Assembly (NCBI GenBank): GCA_965644295.1
Contig: CBFFRP010000067.1
Coordinates: 1 to 64,000, forward strand
DNA length: 64,000 bases
Direction: 5' to 3'
From: Paraphysomonas bandaiensis
Taxonomy: Eukaryota; Chrysophyceae
Shown: positions 53,497 through 64,000 of the stretch, in pieces
Layout: each line of letters opens with the position of its first letter
Position numbering within the stretch: position 1 is the stretch's first letter
Position numbers and translations under genes: made by a program
The notes under the pieces: generated by a model
Seen by the model: the letters and a program-made list of their open reading frames with translations, nothing else
Databases searched by the model: none
Told to the model about the DNA's origin: nothing

Positions 53497-54790
53497 TTAA
53501 ACCGTAGTGTCACAAACTATAAACATGCTATTGACTACGATTCCAAGTGAACGCAATGACTGACAAGTTTTTGCGTCATCATATGCTGAAAATTTCTGGC
53601 TTCCAATTGCAGATCTAATTTCCATATCCTTTCTCTTCAATGCACCATCCAAGCTGCACAAAAACGTAAACATATCCTGGAAACATATTTATGATTTAAA
53701 ACGTAAGTATAAATACCACCACTCACCATAACTGTGTCTGTGACTCTAAATCGCCTTGAAACTTTATGTCCTCCAGCAGTAGATGGAAGTTTGAAGGCAA
53801 TTTTCACCACAGAACTTTCTCCAGCATCTGGCTCATCCTCAAGAACTATATACAGCATTAATATGATGAATATGTAAATGTTCTCGGACTACCATAGTTC
53901 AAAACAGGTTCGATAGGTGCATCACTACCAGAGGGTGCATCACCCTTGTCTCCTAGAGGTTGCGGAGATTCAGCCCCTTTCTTCGATAACCTCATAATAT
54001 CAGCAAGCTGTGCTTCTTCGAACTCGGCATCTTGCTCTCTCATTAGTTTGCTGGTACTTGACAGTGTCCCATTGGAATTTCCACGCCCACTTCTTTCGCT
54101 AGAATTGAAGCTCGTTTGTAGAGAGCCATAGTTCTCCGGCATTTTAGTGCTGTGAGATTCGTGACTGCGAGCATGGGCATCCCAATTCAGAAGAAGTATA
54201 AAGTCACCACATATCTCACACATCACTCCCTCAGTCTCAACATCCACAGGGTCCTGAGTTTCCCTACTTCGTTTACGACCTCCCGCACTTTTCTCATTTG
54301 TACTGGAGTTCTTTCTCACAGAGGATTGCAAAGCCCTATCAAGCAATACGCTTTGTCCAGCGCTACCACCGAGTACATGGCCTTTCTTGTCATGAAATGA
54401 CTTTTTACTAGGTGCTGATACAGTGGAATCATCATGACTATACTCTAAGGAATGTTGATATTCATGAATATAAGGACATGTACTTCCCTCCGGGCAACTC
54501 TTACGACCATTCGATGTTCCTCTCTTACGTTTACCTGACTTCCCACTAGTCATTTGATTACCCGTATCATGACTATATTCTAACAAATGTTGAAATTCAC
54601 TTTGATAAGGACAATTTGTTCCTAAATCACATATTTTCTTCTTGGACTTATGGTTATTTTGTTTAGTGGTATTATGATTGTTATTACCACGTGATTGTTT
54701 GTTATTTTTACTACTATGAGATCCTGAACTATCCTCTGTTAGATCTACAATATTCATTCTTGATTGAATGGTTCTTGTTGGCATGGTCAT
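53497..54790 (-). CDS. PBZ-like/UBZ/UIM/UBX multi-domain protein
   Basis: Three exons keep frame (398 aa): 53893–54790, 53727–53845 and 53497–53676. In order: a Ser/Asn-rich start; two tandem CCHH fingers at residues 54–74 and 99–119 (CDLGTNCPYQSEFQHLLEYSH and CPEGSTCPYIHEYQHSLEYSH), spaced C-x5-C-x7-H-x5-H; and basic KRKR/GRKRSR patches. Next is a C-x2-C-x11-H-x3-H finger at 191–210 (CEICGDFILLLNWDAHARSH), like UBZ ubiquitin-binding fingers. A UIM-like helix follows at ~256–268 (EFEEAQLADIMRLS). The UBX-like C-terminus (VVKIAFKLPS, KVSRRFRVTDTVMDMFTFLC) is the Cdc48/p97-binding fold. The tandem fingers resemble poly(ADP-ribose)-binding PBZ modules. I infer an adaptor linking ubiquitin or PAR signals to p97, perhaps in DNA repair. 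Confidence 0.82.
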
Positions 54791-56470
54791 ATGAATGTTA
54801 ATATCGACTCGTTGTGTCCTGGTTAGGAGGCATATGGTAGTTATGTATGGCGGGTGCCTATAGAGTACTGTGTATATTCTATATGAAACTACAGTTCTGT
54901 TAGAGTATTTGAATTCTTAACGAACCAAGAAAAAACGACATACTATACATGTACATACTGTACGTGTACGTACTAACTATTTTGAACTGAAATGGACATC
55001 AATGCAAAAAAATAAGGATTTCCTAAAAAAATATGGGGTTATTTAGTAGTACTTTGACAGAGGAGGAAGAAGTACGAAGAATGACAGCAGTAGCTATCCA
55101 TATGTGTTCCTCAACTTCTTCTTGCAGTGTATGAAGTACGTGAACTTCCAGTATCTCTGGATATCTCTAGACAGCATACAGCCATACAGCCATACCATAC
55201 TCTGTAGTTCATATCGAGCTATGGTGGTGTTGTTATAGTATAGTACATGCAGCCCAGTGACTGCTATGTAGACACAAGAAATCATTGTGTTAATACATAC
55301 AACACTAATCGGACTCCTACCGTAAGTGTTGCAGCCCGCTGGCTGGAACTTTTACTGTGGTTGTTAGATAAGCATTCTAGTTGACTATAGACAACATCAC
55401 TCACTGTCCTTCTATATCTTTATGACACCCATGCTATACTCTTGATAGCTATACATCTTCTGAAGACATACAGCTCTATCTGTGTCGATTAATATGATGT
55501 TTAACCACATATAACAGTGTATATGTATATATACTTGTGTGTGAAGTCCTGATAAGAGTGTGTGAATTGAACGCTTAAACTTGACATAACTCAAAACCGT
55601 TAAATATTCACGTGTGTTGCTATACACTTCAGAGCATATCAAATGCCTTTTGCGTAGACAGGATATGTAGGACTCTGATTATTCTTATGAACAGGCGATC
55701 AATTTCACGTTTAACTATCACTTCATATAAAGCAATCATTGTTACTCTATTGAGCTACCATCTGCAATTCTAGGTTACATATGACATGGAGTGTGAAGAT
55801 AATATGAAAATCTTTATAATTCTCTTTCACTTCAAGTTATCGCAGAAATATGTTCGAGTATAGGCGTATAGACTATAGACTGACGTTTAAATTCGTTTGC
55901 TATAGTTGTAGCATGTAGCATCTATACTGCATGATATATGCATCTATATCTCAAAGCTGATATCGGATTTTAAATCCTATTATAGGAAAATCTTAATAGT
56001 TTTGTAAGGCTACTCGCTGAATTAAATTTGGAGTGTAGATAGTAGATAGCAATAACTTCATAAATACTATATTTTTAGTTTTTTTTGAGTATTTTATGCT
56101 TTATGCTAAAGTCAAAATCAAAAAAAACTTCACAAACCAAGCGTGATATATATATGCTGTATATTGAGAATCTTTTAATGATCGCTCATGATTATCTCTT
56201 AAGGCAAAGATCACTTCTGGGACCTTTACGTAATTCAATACAAGTACACTGAATGCTAACCCACAACTATTTCTGGTTTTGTATCTAGTATCTAGGAGTA
56301 TAGAGACATAAAACACGATCCATTGCTACAATAATCGATAAATACTCCTGATAGAGTACTTTGCATCATGCAATACAACTCAGAGATAAACCAATTTCAT
56401 CTAATTGTTGTTGTGGTAAATTATTAAGCCTATTTCATCATCACAGTACATACACACTACCACGGTGCAA
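54791..56470. other. Intergenic, no gene seen
   Basis: About 1.7 kb of AT-rich sequence between the PBZ/UBX gene start and the 3' end of DHX16. Short ORFs have no motif. Confidence 0.55.
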
Positions 56471-59400
56471 TTAAACAACTCTAGATTGTGCAGTTCCCGT
56501 CTGTTTAGGCATTTTCTTTGCTGTACTGTCCTCCACATCTGACGGTTGATAGTAATGTGGCGCTATCTCTATCAGCCATTCCCCTTTAATCGGAGTAACC
56601 ATTCGCATGTATTCCTTGGAAGTGAAAGCAAGCTCGTGGTAGAGCAACCATCTCGGTGGATCCTCTTCTCTGGACAATACAGAAGAAGGGTGAATGTACA
56701 CAGTGTGCTGATGCTTCACAGTTTTAAAATCTCCATTTTTCGACAGTTTGGCCGTATTGTAGAAATAACCAGCTGTCAAAGCCTTGCATACTGCATCGGT
56801 ATCATGTGGGTTTGACGTCATTTCCACCTCCACACGTTCCATAAGTCCCTCTATTTGCTCTCTAATATCTCTGGCCTTGTTCATTGACCGCACTTGAACG
56901 TAGTTCTCGTAGCACCACTGTGTTGAGTAATTGGTGTCTACCCATTCATTGTAACATCTCATAAGGGCCATATGATCTCCTCCCCCTCCGCGGGCAAAAT
57001 TCATCTTGGCATTGTCAGCATGCACAGCCTTATCCTTGGGTCGGTAAAAGACAGAGCTACCAATAGAAAGCATTGACAGGATCGTCAGTACCTCCGAAGA
57101 ACACATATACTTCTCGGACACAATTAGACACTTCGACATCATTGGGTCCATGGGAAACTCTGCCATACGCCTTCCAAGTTTCGTCAGTTCACCTCTATCA
57201 TTGAGGGCTCCCAGCGCATACAACTGCTCTAAAGCACGAATAAGTGTCTCCGCCGGAGGCTTATCCATAAAATCAAAGTTTAGCAGATCATTGATGCCGA
57301 GAGATTTTAGCATAAGAACGACGTTACCCATGTTGGTACGTTGTATCTCTGGCACGGTGTTGTCCTCCAACTCATGCAGATATGACCATGAGGTGTAAAG
57401 ACGGAAGCATTTACCAGGCTGGGTTCGACCAGCTCTTCCAGCACGTTGATTGGCAGCGGCCTTGGATACAGGGGTTACAATAAGAGATTCCATTCCTGTA
57501 CGTGGATTATACGACTTCTGTTTACAGAACCCTGTGTCAACAACGAAACAAATACCGTCGATGGTTAGTGACGTTTCTGCAATATTAGTACCAAGAACGA
57601 CTTTTCTAGCTCCTTCTTGTGTGGGTTCGAATATCTTCGCCTGCATATCACTTGGTAGCGTAGAGTAAATGGGGCAAATAAGTAGCTCTCGTATTCTTGA
57701 ACCAAGGCCCTTAGTGCGAAGAGTTAAAATCTCCGCAGCAGTCTCGATCTCTTCTTGTCCTGTTAGAAATACAAGTATGTCTCCGGGGACTGGTTGTGTT
57801 ACATGAATCTGCAATATTGTTACAACTACAGCGTCAAGGTAGTCAGCTTCTGGCGCCTTGGTATATAAAATATCTACAGGATACATCCGTCCAGGTATCA
57901 TGAATATACTAGCATCATCGAAGTAGGCTGCAAATTTCTCAGCATCCAGCGTGGCACTCGATATAATTAGGCGAAAGTCGTCTTCACGAAAGCGAGATAT
58001 GTCCTTAACTAAACCAAACAGCACATCTGTGTGTAGGGTTCGCTCGTGCGCCTCATCGATCATCATCACACTGTACCCGCCCAGGTCAGGTTCAGTGAGA
58101 AACTCTCTCAGAAGCATACCATCAGTCATGTATTTGATAACGGTGGAGTCACTGGTGCAATCTTCAAAGCGAATGGAGTACCCAACTTCTTGTCCGAGCT
58201 TAACATTCATTTCCTGAGATACACGAGCTGCTACCGACATTGCAGCCACACGCCTCGGCTGAGTACACCCTATCTTACCCAGTTTACCCCACCCGGCCTC
58301 TGCAAGATATTGCGGTATTTGAGTAGTTTTACCGGAACCAGTCTCACCGACCACTACAAGAACCTTATTATCCTGAACAGCCTCAAGAAATTCCTCTCGA
58401 AATGGATACACCGGAAGAGTCTTCCTCAATCTAATGAGTTTTTCGTGGTCCGTCAGTGAGGTGGTGTCCTCGTCGTCGTCAGGGGCACTCGTGTGCAAAG
58501 CATCATCCGATTTCTTCCGGGTACCTTTCATCATCTCGTGAGATATGAAATCGATCTGGTCTTCGAACACGAGGTCATATTCGTCAGCCTTCTTTTTACG
58601 ATCCTTCGCACCAAAACGCACCATAGCAGTCTTGACCTGCTCCTCCTCCCAGAGTTCCTGCTCCGTTTTCAGCTCTTCCTCTTCCTCATACCGGGTCGTA
58701 AGAACTGCATCCCGTTTCTCTTTATTGATTCTCCCTCTTTCATCTTCGTATCCGTCCGGCATGTGATACCCATCATCCTTCTCATCGAAGCGGTGCTTAT
58801 TCCGCGCCATATTCAGAATTTTTTCATTAAGCTCCCTTCGCTTTTTCTCTTCTGCGGTCAACTCCACATCCTCGAAAAAGTATTCTTCATCTCGTAGTCC
58901 TACCTCCAAAAGTTTCAACTCCTTATCTTCGCGTTTCTTTAGATAGTGCTGACGGGAAACCTCACGCAGGCGTTCAACTACACTCCTGTCCTTTGAGCTA
59001 GCAGATATAGCTCCGCGAGTAGCTAACTCCTGGATTTGTTCAGTCGTGAGCCCTCCTTCTTGCTGTCTCTCGAGCTTCTTAGTTTTACTATCATCTCGTT
59101 CTAATAAGCGCTGCACAAATGCATCACGCTCTGCGATATCCTCGTCCATATCATCATTGACATCTTTCTTATCCTCAGCTTTAGTCGTGGGAGATGAACG
59201 TCGTTTATGGGTGACCACTGTCTCATCTTCTGAAGACTCATCGCCAGACTTCTTCGTTCGTATTTTCTTCACCTTTTCACGACCATCTTTCTCTCTTTTT
59301 TCTTTACGACTACGTCGTTTTTCATGATGACTCCCTTCTGGAACCAAGTCATCATCCATAGGCACTGTGGTATAACTCTCTGACTGTCTAATGAGTTCTG

Positions 59401-59644
59401 CATTAGAGATTCTTTTCTCAGATTTCTTTCCATCATTTCGAGGAATTTTCCCGAATAATTCCCATGCAAATTGATGTACCATATTTCCTTCTGGAATACC
59501 ATTTGCTATAAGTTTACTGCATAAGTCTTTTGGGTTATTCGATTTCTGAGCTATGCCGACAATATACTCCGCCATATTCTTCTCACTATATCCCACAAGA
59601 CCATGCAATTGCTCTCCCACCCATTTCACTGTCTCTTTTGACAT
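56471..59644 (-). CDS. DHX16: DEAH-box RNA helicase, DHX16/Prp2 ortholog
   Basis: The spliceosomal ATPase that remodels the activated spliceosome before the first transesterification. 1057 aa, intronless. The ATG at 59644 gives [18 protein letters not shown]. The longer open frame above it begins at a non-ATG codon. The N-terminal ~70 residues match the helical domain of DHX16 ([33 protein letters not shown]). A charged linker follows (~90–400). Helicase motifs are [10 protein letters not shown] (~435), DEAH within MIDEAHERT (~530), SAT (~563) and QRAGRAGR (~735), and the HA2 and OB-fold regions follow ([36 protein letters not shown]). The absence of introns in a splicing-factor gene of an intron-rich genome is notable. 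Confidence 0.97.
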   Translation of the reverse strand: MSKETVKWVGEQLHGLVGYSEKNMAEYIVGIAQKSNNPKDLCSKLIANGIPEGNMVHQFAWELFGKIPRNDGKKSEKRISNAELIRQSESYTTVPMDDDLVPEGSHHEKRRSRKEKREKDGREKVKKIRTKKSGDESSEDETVVTHKRRSSPTTKAEDKKDVNDDMDEDIAERDAFVQRLLERDDSKTKKLERQQEGGLTTEQIQELATRGAISASSKDRSVVERLREVSRQHYLKKREDKELKLLEVGLRDEEYFFEDVELTAEEKKRRELNEKILNMARNKHRFDEKDDGYHMPDGYEDERGRINKEKRDAVLTTRYEEEEELKTEQELWEEEQVKTAMVRFGAKDRKKKADEYDLVFEDQIDFISHEMMKGTRKKSDDALHTSAPDDDEDTTSLTDHEKLIRLRKTLPVYPFREEFLEAVQDNKVLVVVGETGSGKTTQIPQYLAEAGWGKLGKIGCTQPRRVAAMSVAARVSQEMNVKLGQEVGYSIRFEDCTSDSTVIKYMTDGMLLREFLTEPDLGGYSVMMIDEAHERTLHTDVLFGLVKDISRFREDDFRLIISSATLDAEKFAAYFDDASIFMIPGRMYPVDILYTKAPEADYLDAVVVTILQIHVTQPVPGDILVFLTGQEEIETAAEILTLRTKGLGSRIRELLICPIYSTLPSDMQAKIFEPTQEGARKVVLGTNIAETSLTIDGICFVVDTGFCKQKSYNPRTGMESLIVTPVSKAAANQRAGRAGRTQPGKCFRLYTSWSYLHELEDNTVPEIQRTNMGNVVLMLKSLGINDLLNFDFMDKPPAETLIRALEQLYALGALNDRGELTKLGRRMAEFPMDPMMSKCLIVSEKYMCSSEVLTILSMLSIGSSVFYRPKDKAVHADNAKMNFARGGGGDHMALMRCYNEWVDTNYSTQWCYENYVQVRSMNKARDIREQIEGLMERVEVEMTSNPHDTDAVCKALTAGYFYNTAKLSKNGDFKTVKHQHTVYIHPSSVLSREEDPPRWLLYHELAFTSKEYMRMVTPIKGEWLIEIAPHYYQPSDVEDSTAKKMPKQTGTAQSRVV

Positions 59645-59836
59645 GATTATTGGGATAACATGCAATAGATATGATTAAATTATTATTATATTGTGATGGA
59701 GTTGTTATCATATATGTATATATACAGCAGCCTGCCTATGTACAGTATAGAGCTAAGATGTGTAGTCGGTAGTATACAGCAGACCTCTCTATGTACTCTA
59801 TACCTGCATATTGACATCACACAACTTACTTACTAA

Positions 59837-59936
59837 GGCTCGTATCACACGAGAAAAAAACCAACACCCAAAAATAAAAACAATGTTTTCATTTTTATGT
59901 TTTTTCAGAAATCGTGTCGAATTTCAGGGTCACACG
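59837..59936 (+). repeat. Left terminal inverted repeat of the Harbinger element
   Basis: Starts directly after the TAA duplication. The outermost ~51 bp are identical to the complement of the right end, and the rest to ~100 bp is imperfect (shared tttcagaaatc, gtcgaatttcagggtcacac). It has an internal mini-inverted repeat CTCG...CGAG. Confidence 0.93.
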
Positions 59937-60156
59937 GGTCAAATTTCACCAACACATAAAAAATTTTCATGAGAAATGTGATTGCGGAGCATGTTTTGAG
60001 CTCTGAAGAAGCATCATTTTGCTTTTGCTGCTTCTTCAAAATAAATTTTCGAGGGTATGATATACGTTGTATACTACTGTATATGTAGCATGTTATTTTG
60101 AATTCGAACAATGCTATCTGGATATATGATAGTAACCACAGTACTTTAATGCAATA

Positions 60157-61487
60157 ATGGCCATATATAGAGAGCTTATCCAACGAATTTATAAAGTGAA
60201 GAATAAGAGTTGGAGGCGTGCTCTTATTGCAAGTGTGTCTTATGTGAAGAGAAATTTTGAAAGAAATTTACGGCACGAATGTGGGCGTTTAGCCCGTCGT
60301 AGAGTGAAACCTCGAAATAGTCATCGTGATCGAGGCTTTGCGTTGCGTGAAATGGATGATATGAAGCCAGAACTCTTCAAGCGCATGTTTCGGTTGGACA
60401 GACAGTCTTTTGATGAGCTTGTAGAATTATTAGACCCCTTAATAAAGAGAGATGACAAGTACGCCACTATTAGTAGCGGAAGCCCTATATCTACACGCAC
60501 CAGGCTTGCTATATGCCTGCGGTGGCTAAGTGGTGGCTCCTATATTGACATACGTTTTGCATGGGGGGTGAGCAAAGCTGCCTTCTTTAGTGAACGCGGT
60601 GTACTATGGCCAACAATAGAGGCATTAGATCATCTTCTGGAGATGGGGATTCCATTAGAAAACAAGGAACTATTACAATCGTAAGTAACAAGTGCTAATG
60701 CTAATGCTAATGTATAAATCATGACTTCATACTTAAAATGCGCAGATTATCAGATGGATTCGCACAGCATTCTGGAGGCTTAATGAGTGGTTGTGTATTG
60801 GCTTTTGATGGTCTCGTTATTCGTACTAGAGCACCGCACAGAGGAGAGGTGAAGTACGTTAAGAGCTGGCGTACAAGGAAAGGAGGTTTTGCTGTTGTTG
60901 TTATGGCTGGATGTGACGTTAATGGGCGTTTTTGGAGTGTGACTGCCAATGACTCGGGCAGTACCCATGACAGTGAAAGCTGGAATAATTCCAACCTCGC
61001 TGATAAAGTATCAAAAGGAGAATTAGATGACAGATTCTTCTTTATTGGAGACGAAGCCTTCTCCAATACTCAACAGTTTCTAACTCCTTACCCTGGTCGT
61101 GGTATTGGAATTTGGAAAGACGCGTTCAATTTCTGGTTATCTCACTCAAGGCAAGCTATTGAACGAGCATTCGGAATGCTCGTTCAACGGTGGGGTATAT
61201 TCTGGAGAAAGTTACGTTTTGCATATGAGAGATGGCCTCTTGTAATAAATGTATGCTGCAAGCTTCATAATTTTTGCCTTGACAGAGGAGTGCAAATACC
61301 GAGTCGCAGATATAGTGATGATGTTCTTAAAGGTGATTTATGTGCCGTGATTAGTAACAACGACGAACAATGGGATGGTATTCTAAGACGAAGAGCAACC
61401 GGAGACAGAAGAACAAATATTACAAAAAAAATTGAGCGAGAAGGACGATTAAGACCTCCACACGCAATAGCAAATAGTCGTTCCTAA
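60157..61487 (+). CDS. Harbinger transposase (HARB1-like DDE nuclease)
   Basis: Cuts and joins the element ends. Exons 60157–60680 and 60746–61487 keep frame across a 65-bp intron (421 aa). The N-terminal part has the KPELFKRMFRLDRQSFDELV and RTRLAICLRWLSGGSYIDI segments that precede the catalytic core. Core residues are Asp in VLAFDGLVIRT, Asp in TANDSGSTHDS and Glu in RQAIERAFGMLVQRWGIFWR. The GDEAFSNTQ block matches the family's GD(S/E)(A/G)(F/Y). No internal stop or frameshift is seen, so the enzyme appears intact. Confidence 0.95.
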
Positions 61488-61617
61488 GGAATAGTCATAT
61501 TATTAATGATTAATAGCATTTCGCTAGTATGAATTATTAATTCAATGAATCAGAATGCATAAGTTATATGCATTGACTGATACAGATAGAATAGCAACGC
61601 TTTGATAATAATAATCA

Positions 61618-62644
61618 CTATTGTACCTCCCCATCACTATTCTCTACATCAGAATCTTGTTTATCAAAAGTGCTAGTATCGGCAAGAGCAGGAGATGCGG
61701 TGATTGATTTACTGAATGCTTCTTTCATTTTATTCATCTCGAACCACGCTTCCTGCTTTGCTTCAGGCGTCGGTGCATTTAGCGCATAGAATTTCAGCAT
61801 TTCAAGTTGCATTTCCCTCTCTCCGTGTTCCTTTAGGGCAGCTGTCAATCCTTGCAAGGGGTCTTCAATTGATTTACCGGTTTTAGTGACTTTAGCTTTC
61901 TTCTCGGCCCTTGCCTCAGCGTTACGCTTCTTACGTGCTGCATTCGCTTTTTCCACACTTCCTGTATTGTTCCCATAGACGGATGAGTCTCTTCCACCTT
62001 CACCAGCAGACCGCCCAAAGGTATTTAATTGAGACTGATCCAAAACCCCATATGCGTATGTAACAACACTGGGATACCGGCGACTCTTGTTGTGTGCGTG
62101 ATACACCCATCGCGATTGCGTTTCCGCTGACATCCAATCCACTTCGGCCTCTGAAAGATCCCTATTCTCTCCAGAACGATTAAAATCCCTCAATACTGCC
62201 GATACAAATGACCGTACTTGTAGTAACCACTCCTTAATCCTCCTGTGCCTGAAGGAGCAAAGCAGCTTGAGTACTCTGTTCACAGTATATATGACATGAT
62301 GGTGTCATTGTAATTGAATTTATATATACCGGAGAAAGATTGTGAAAAAAAGAAAGGGACTTGTCCCTTTTATCAGGTTCCATTTTTTCCCATTGTGGGT
62401 ATGTGCTGAAGAAAGTTCTCTTATTTGTGCCGATCTGATCTCTGGGTACTACCCTTAGACGATTGATCATGCAGTCTGGTTTGCAGCCAGGCCACTCCTT
62501 TATTTCCCCTGATATCTTCTCCCTAGGGTAGCTATCTGGGGCATTTTGTATTTCCGAAGCAATGTTTGCAGCTGGTGAGCTCGATTCAGACATCTTTATT
62601 GCGTTGACAGTTCTATTTAACAATATCAATGAAGTATCCTGCAT
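61618..62644 (-). CDS. Second Harbinger gene (accessory protein)
   Basis: Lies inside the transposon, opposite the transposase and convergent with it. The 5' exon starts at ATG 62644 (MQDTSLILLNR) or more likely 62592 (MSESSSPAANI) and runs to about 62332 (ending SFFHNLSP). A short intron leads to the 3' part (RIKEWLLQVRSFVSAVLRDF to EVQ at 61618). Two acceptors, after gtactcaag or gattaag, restore frame, so the exact junction is open. The body is basic (ARKKRNAEARAEKKAKVTKT) with an acidic tail (DSDVENSDGEVQ). PIF/Harbinger elements normally encode a Myb/SANT-like DNA-binding partner here. I cannot see that domain clearly, so the family is inferred from position only. Confidence 0.7.
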
Positions 62645-62706
62645 ATATAGATATCTGATCCATATGTTCTGTTGATGTTTTTGTTCGTGTGACCCTGAAA
62701 AGATAC

Positions 62707-62746
62707 CAAAGCATAAAAAATTACAATGATAATTTTTTATGCTTTG
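62707..62746. other. 17-bp hairpin within the Harbinger right end
   Basis: Arms CAAAGCATAAAAAATTA (62707–62723) and its exact complement (62730–62746) are separated by a 6-nt loop. It lies inside the transposon, just internal to the right terminal repeat. Confidence 0.85.
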
Positions 62747-62815
62747 TGTGTGACCCGTTTTTTAGCCATCTCCCAAACAACGAAATTTCTCTGTCAAATT
62801 CAGTAATTTGCGGCA

Positions 62816-62915
62816 GGTGTGACCCTGAAATTCGACAGGATTTCTGAAAAAGCATACAAATAAGAACATTGTTTTTATTTTTGGGTGTTGGTTTTTTTCT
62901 CGTGTGATACGAGCC
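62816..62915 (-). repeat. Right terminal inverted repeat of the Harbinger element
   Basis: Mirror of 59837–59936. It ends CTCGTGTGATACGAGCC, directly followed by the TAA duplication. Confidence 0.93.
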
Positions 62916-62918
62916 TAA

Positions 62919-63262
62919 TGCTGTATTCTGACAGCATAAAATCACGATAATCTAGAAATCCAAAGTATTTTCTAAAAAAAGGAGTTTTTGGAATAAATAC
63001 TCTCATTACAAGTCAGTACGACCTTCTCCATTAAAATACATTAAAATACATTAAAATACAATAATAAATAGATAGTTATCGTACTCACCATTCATTCTAT
63101 GTGAAAAATGAATGACAGAGAGGGCCAACTAGTCGGGCATGTATATACCAACTCCATCACTCCTCTTCATAAGTTTGAGTATTAAACAGATTGGTTGATT
63201 ATATCAGCAGTCTGTATAATTAACATTTAATACATTCTTTTACATTAAAATAATTATTGATA
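62919..63262. other. Intergenic region upstream of NOG1
   Basis: Contains three tandem copies of a 10-bp unit (attaaaatac, about 63034–63062). It is otherwise AT-rich. It presumably holds the NOG1 promoter. Confidence 0.5.
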
Positions 63263-64000
63263 ATGGTAGTGTATAATTTCAAGAAGATTCAGCCGATACC
63301 ATCAGCCAATGATTTCATTGATATTGCTTTAACAAGAACACAAAGAAAAACACCTACTGTGATACATCCTGGTTATAAAATCACTAGAATTCGTTCATTT
63401 TATATGAGAAAAGTAAAGTTTACTGAACAAACGATTAATGAAAAACTTGGAGCAATCTTACAGGACTTTCCTCGATTGGACGATATTCATCCCTTCTATG
63501 CTGACCTCATGAATATTCTCTATGATAGGGATCACTTTAAGTTAGCACTTGGTCAAGTCAATACTGCCAAAAATCTTATTACAGGATTGTGTAAAGATTA
63601 TCTTCGGTTGCTAAAGTATGGCGACTCTTTGTACAGATGTAAACAACTCAAACGTGCTGCCCTTGGTCGCATGTGTACTGTTATCAAGAAGCTCAAGGCA
63701 TCTCTTGGATATCTAGAAGAAGTACGAAAGCACATATCCCGTCTTCCTGCACTCGATCCCACAACCCGCACCCTTCTTCTTACGGGCTACCCTAATGTCG
63801 GGAAGTCGTCGTTCATGAACAAAGTTACACGTGCCGATGTCGATGTTCAGCCGTATGCTTTCACAACTAAGGCTCTATTCGTGGGTCACATGGACCACAG
63901 ATTTCTCCGCTGGCAGGTTGTAGATACTCCTGGAATTTTGGACAGACCTCTGGAGGAGAGAAATACCATCGAAATGCAAGCTATTACTGCTCTTGCCCAC
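63263..64000 (+). CDS. NOG1: NOG1/GTPBP4 nucleolar GTPase (5' part, runs off window)
   Basis: A GTPase needed for 60S ribosomal subunit maturation in the nucleolus. The ATG at 63263 ([20 protein letters not shown]) opens a frame of 246 codons that is still open at the window end. The N-terminal NOG1 domain matches the family ([37 protein letters not shown]). The GTPase P-loop region [20 protein letters not shown] lies near residue 175, with switch [22 protein letters not shown]. No intron is seen in this part. The C-terminal half, with its NKxD motif, lies outside the window. Confidence 0.96.
   Translation, partial: MVVYNFKKIQPIPSANDFIDIALTRTQRKTPTVIHPGYKITRIRSFYMRKVKFTEQTINEKLGAILQDFPRLDDIHPFYADLMNILYDRDHFKLALGQVNTAKNLITGLCKDYLRLLKYGDSLYRCKQLKRAALGRMCTVIKKLKASLGYLEEVRKHISRLPALDPTTRTLLLTGYPNVGKSSFMNKVTRADVDVQPYAFTTKALFVGHMDHRFLRWQVVDTPGILDRPLEERNTIEMQAITALAH

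Larger units (their letters stand above)
59837..62915. mobile_element. Complete PIF/Harbinger DNA transposon (3079 bp)
   Basis: Bounded by terminal inverted repeats beginning GGCTCGTATCACACGAG. The first ~51 bp match perfectly, and the match continues imperfectly to ~100 bp. It is flanked by a TAA target-site duplication (59834–59836 and 62916–62918), the TWA type expected of PIF/Harbinger. It carries a HARB1-like transposase on + and a second gene on −, the usual two-gene layout. Intact ends and open frames suggest recent or current activity. Confidence 0.95.

Noticed and set aside
58046-58897. Long antisense frames opposite DHX16
   Set aside because: They are shadows of the helicase coding sequence in other frames, with no recognisable product.

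Overview
This is a nuclear genome segment from a microbial eukaryote. Most genes are split by many short GT–AG introns, mostly about 45–110 bp. There are dispersed tRNA genes, including an intron-containing tRNA-Asp, and typical eukaryotic machinery: centrin, a Rab GTPase, the DHX16/Prp2 spliceosomal helicase, NOG1 and a Golgi nucleotide-sugar transporter. TAA, TAG and TGA all act as stops, so the code is standard. Centrin suggests a lineage with centrioles or flagella. Type III glutamine synthetase, an Orai-like protein and a PBZ-like zinc finger protein fit a free-living protist better than a fungus, animal or plant. I cannot name the lineage from sequence alone.

Layout. 1–3906 is a tandem duplication with a 1952-bp period and no convincing gene, followed by tRNA-Glu (3994). 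4280–9820 holds a cyclophilin, an SLC35A-type transporter (minus) and a secreted purple acid phosphatase. 10801–15888 holds the first copy of a dispersed repeat, an EF-hand protein, a Rab GTPase and a 60-residue twin-CX9C protein. 15512–20183 is one 1457-residue IQ/C2 protein. 20469–22560 is a nest of direct and inverted copies of the dispersed repeat. Three identical tRNA-Asp genes lie at 23646, 23828 and 25776, followed by an SMP-30/gluconolactonase-like gene. 30773–34710 is a large unidentified gene and 35541 a hypothetical gene. 37949–40969 is a divergent pair, a cathepsin L-like protease and an FKBP–TM–cyclophilin fusion, separated by a 283-bp TATG microsatellite. Next come centrin, GSIII, a mitochondrial-looking FadH-type 2,4-dienoyl-CoA reductase, and, across a second tetranucleotide array, an Orai-like/PH protein. 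The last part holds a PBZ/UBZ/UBX protein, DHX16, a complete PIF/Harbinger DNA transposon (59837–62915, TSD TAA) and the 5' part of NOG1, which runs off the window.

Most genes sit in divergent or convergent pairs and I see no operon-like grouping. Recurring themes are protein folding (two PPIase genes), secretory-pathway functions (nucleotide-sugar transport, acid phosphatase, cathepsin, Rab), calcium and membrane signalling (EF-hand, C2, Orai-like, PH) and RNA or ribosome assembly (DHX16, NOG1). Splice models were assembled by hand. Each model reported as complete keeps frame across every junction, with two exceptions. The first intron of the 34.7-kb gene is uncertain, and I did not fix every exon edge of the dienoyl-CoA reductase. 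The items most worth follow-up are the single-pass dual immunophilin, the PBZ-like–UBX adaptor and the Orai-like–PH channel candidate.
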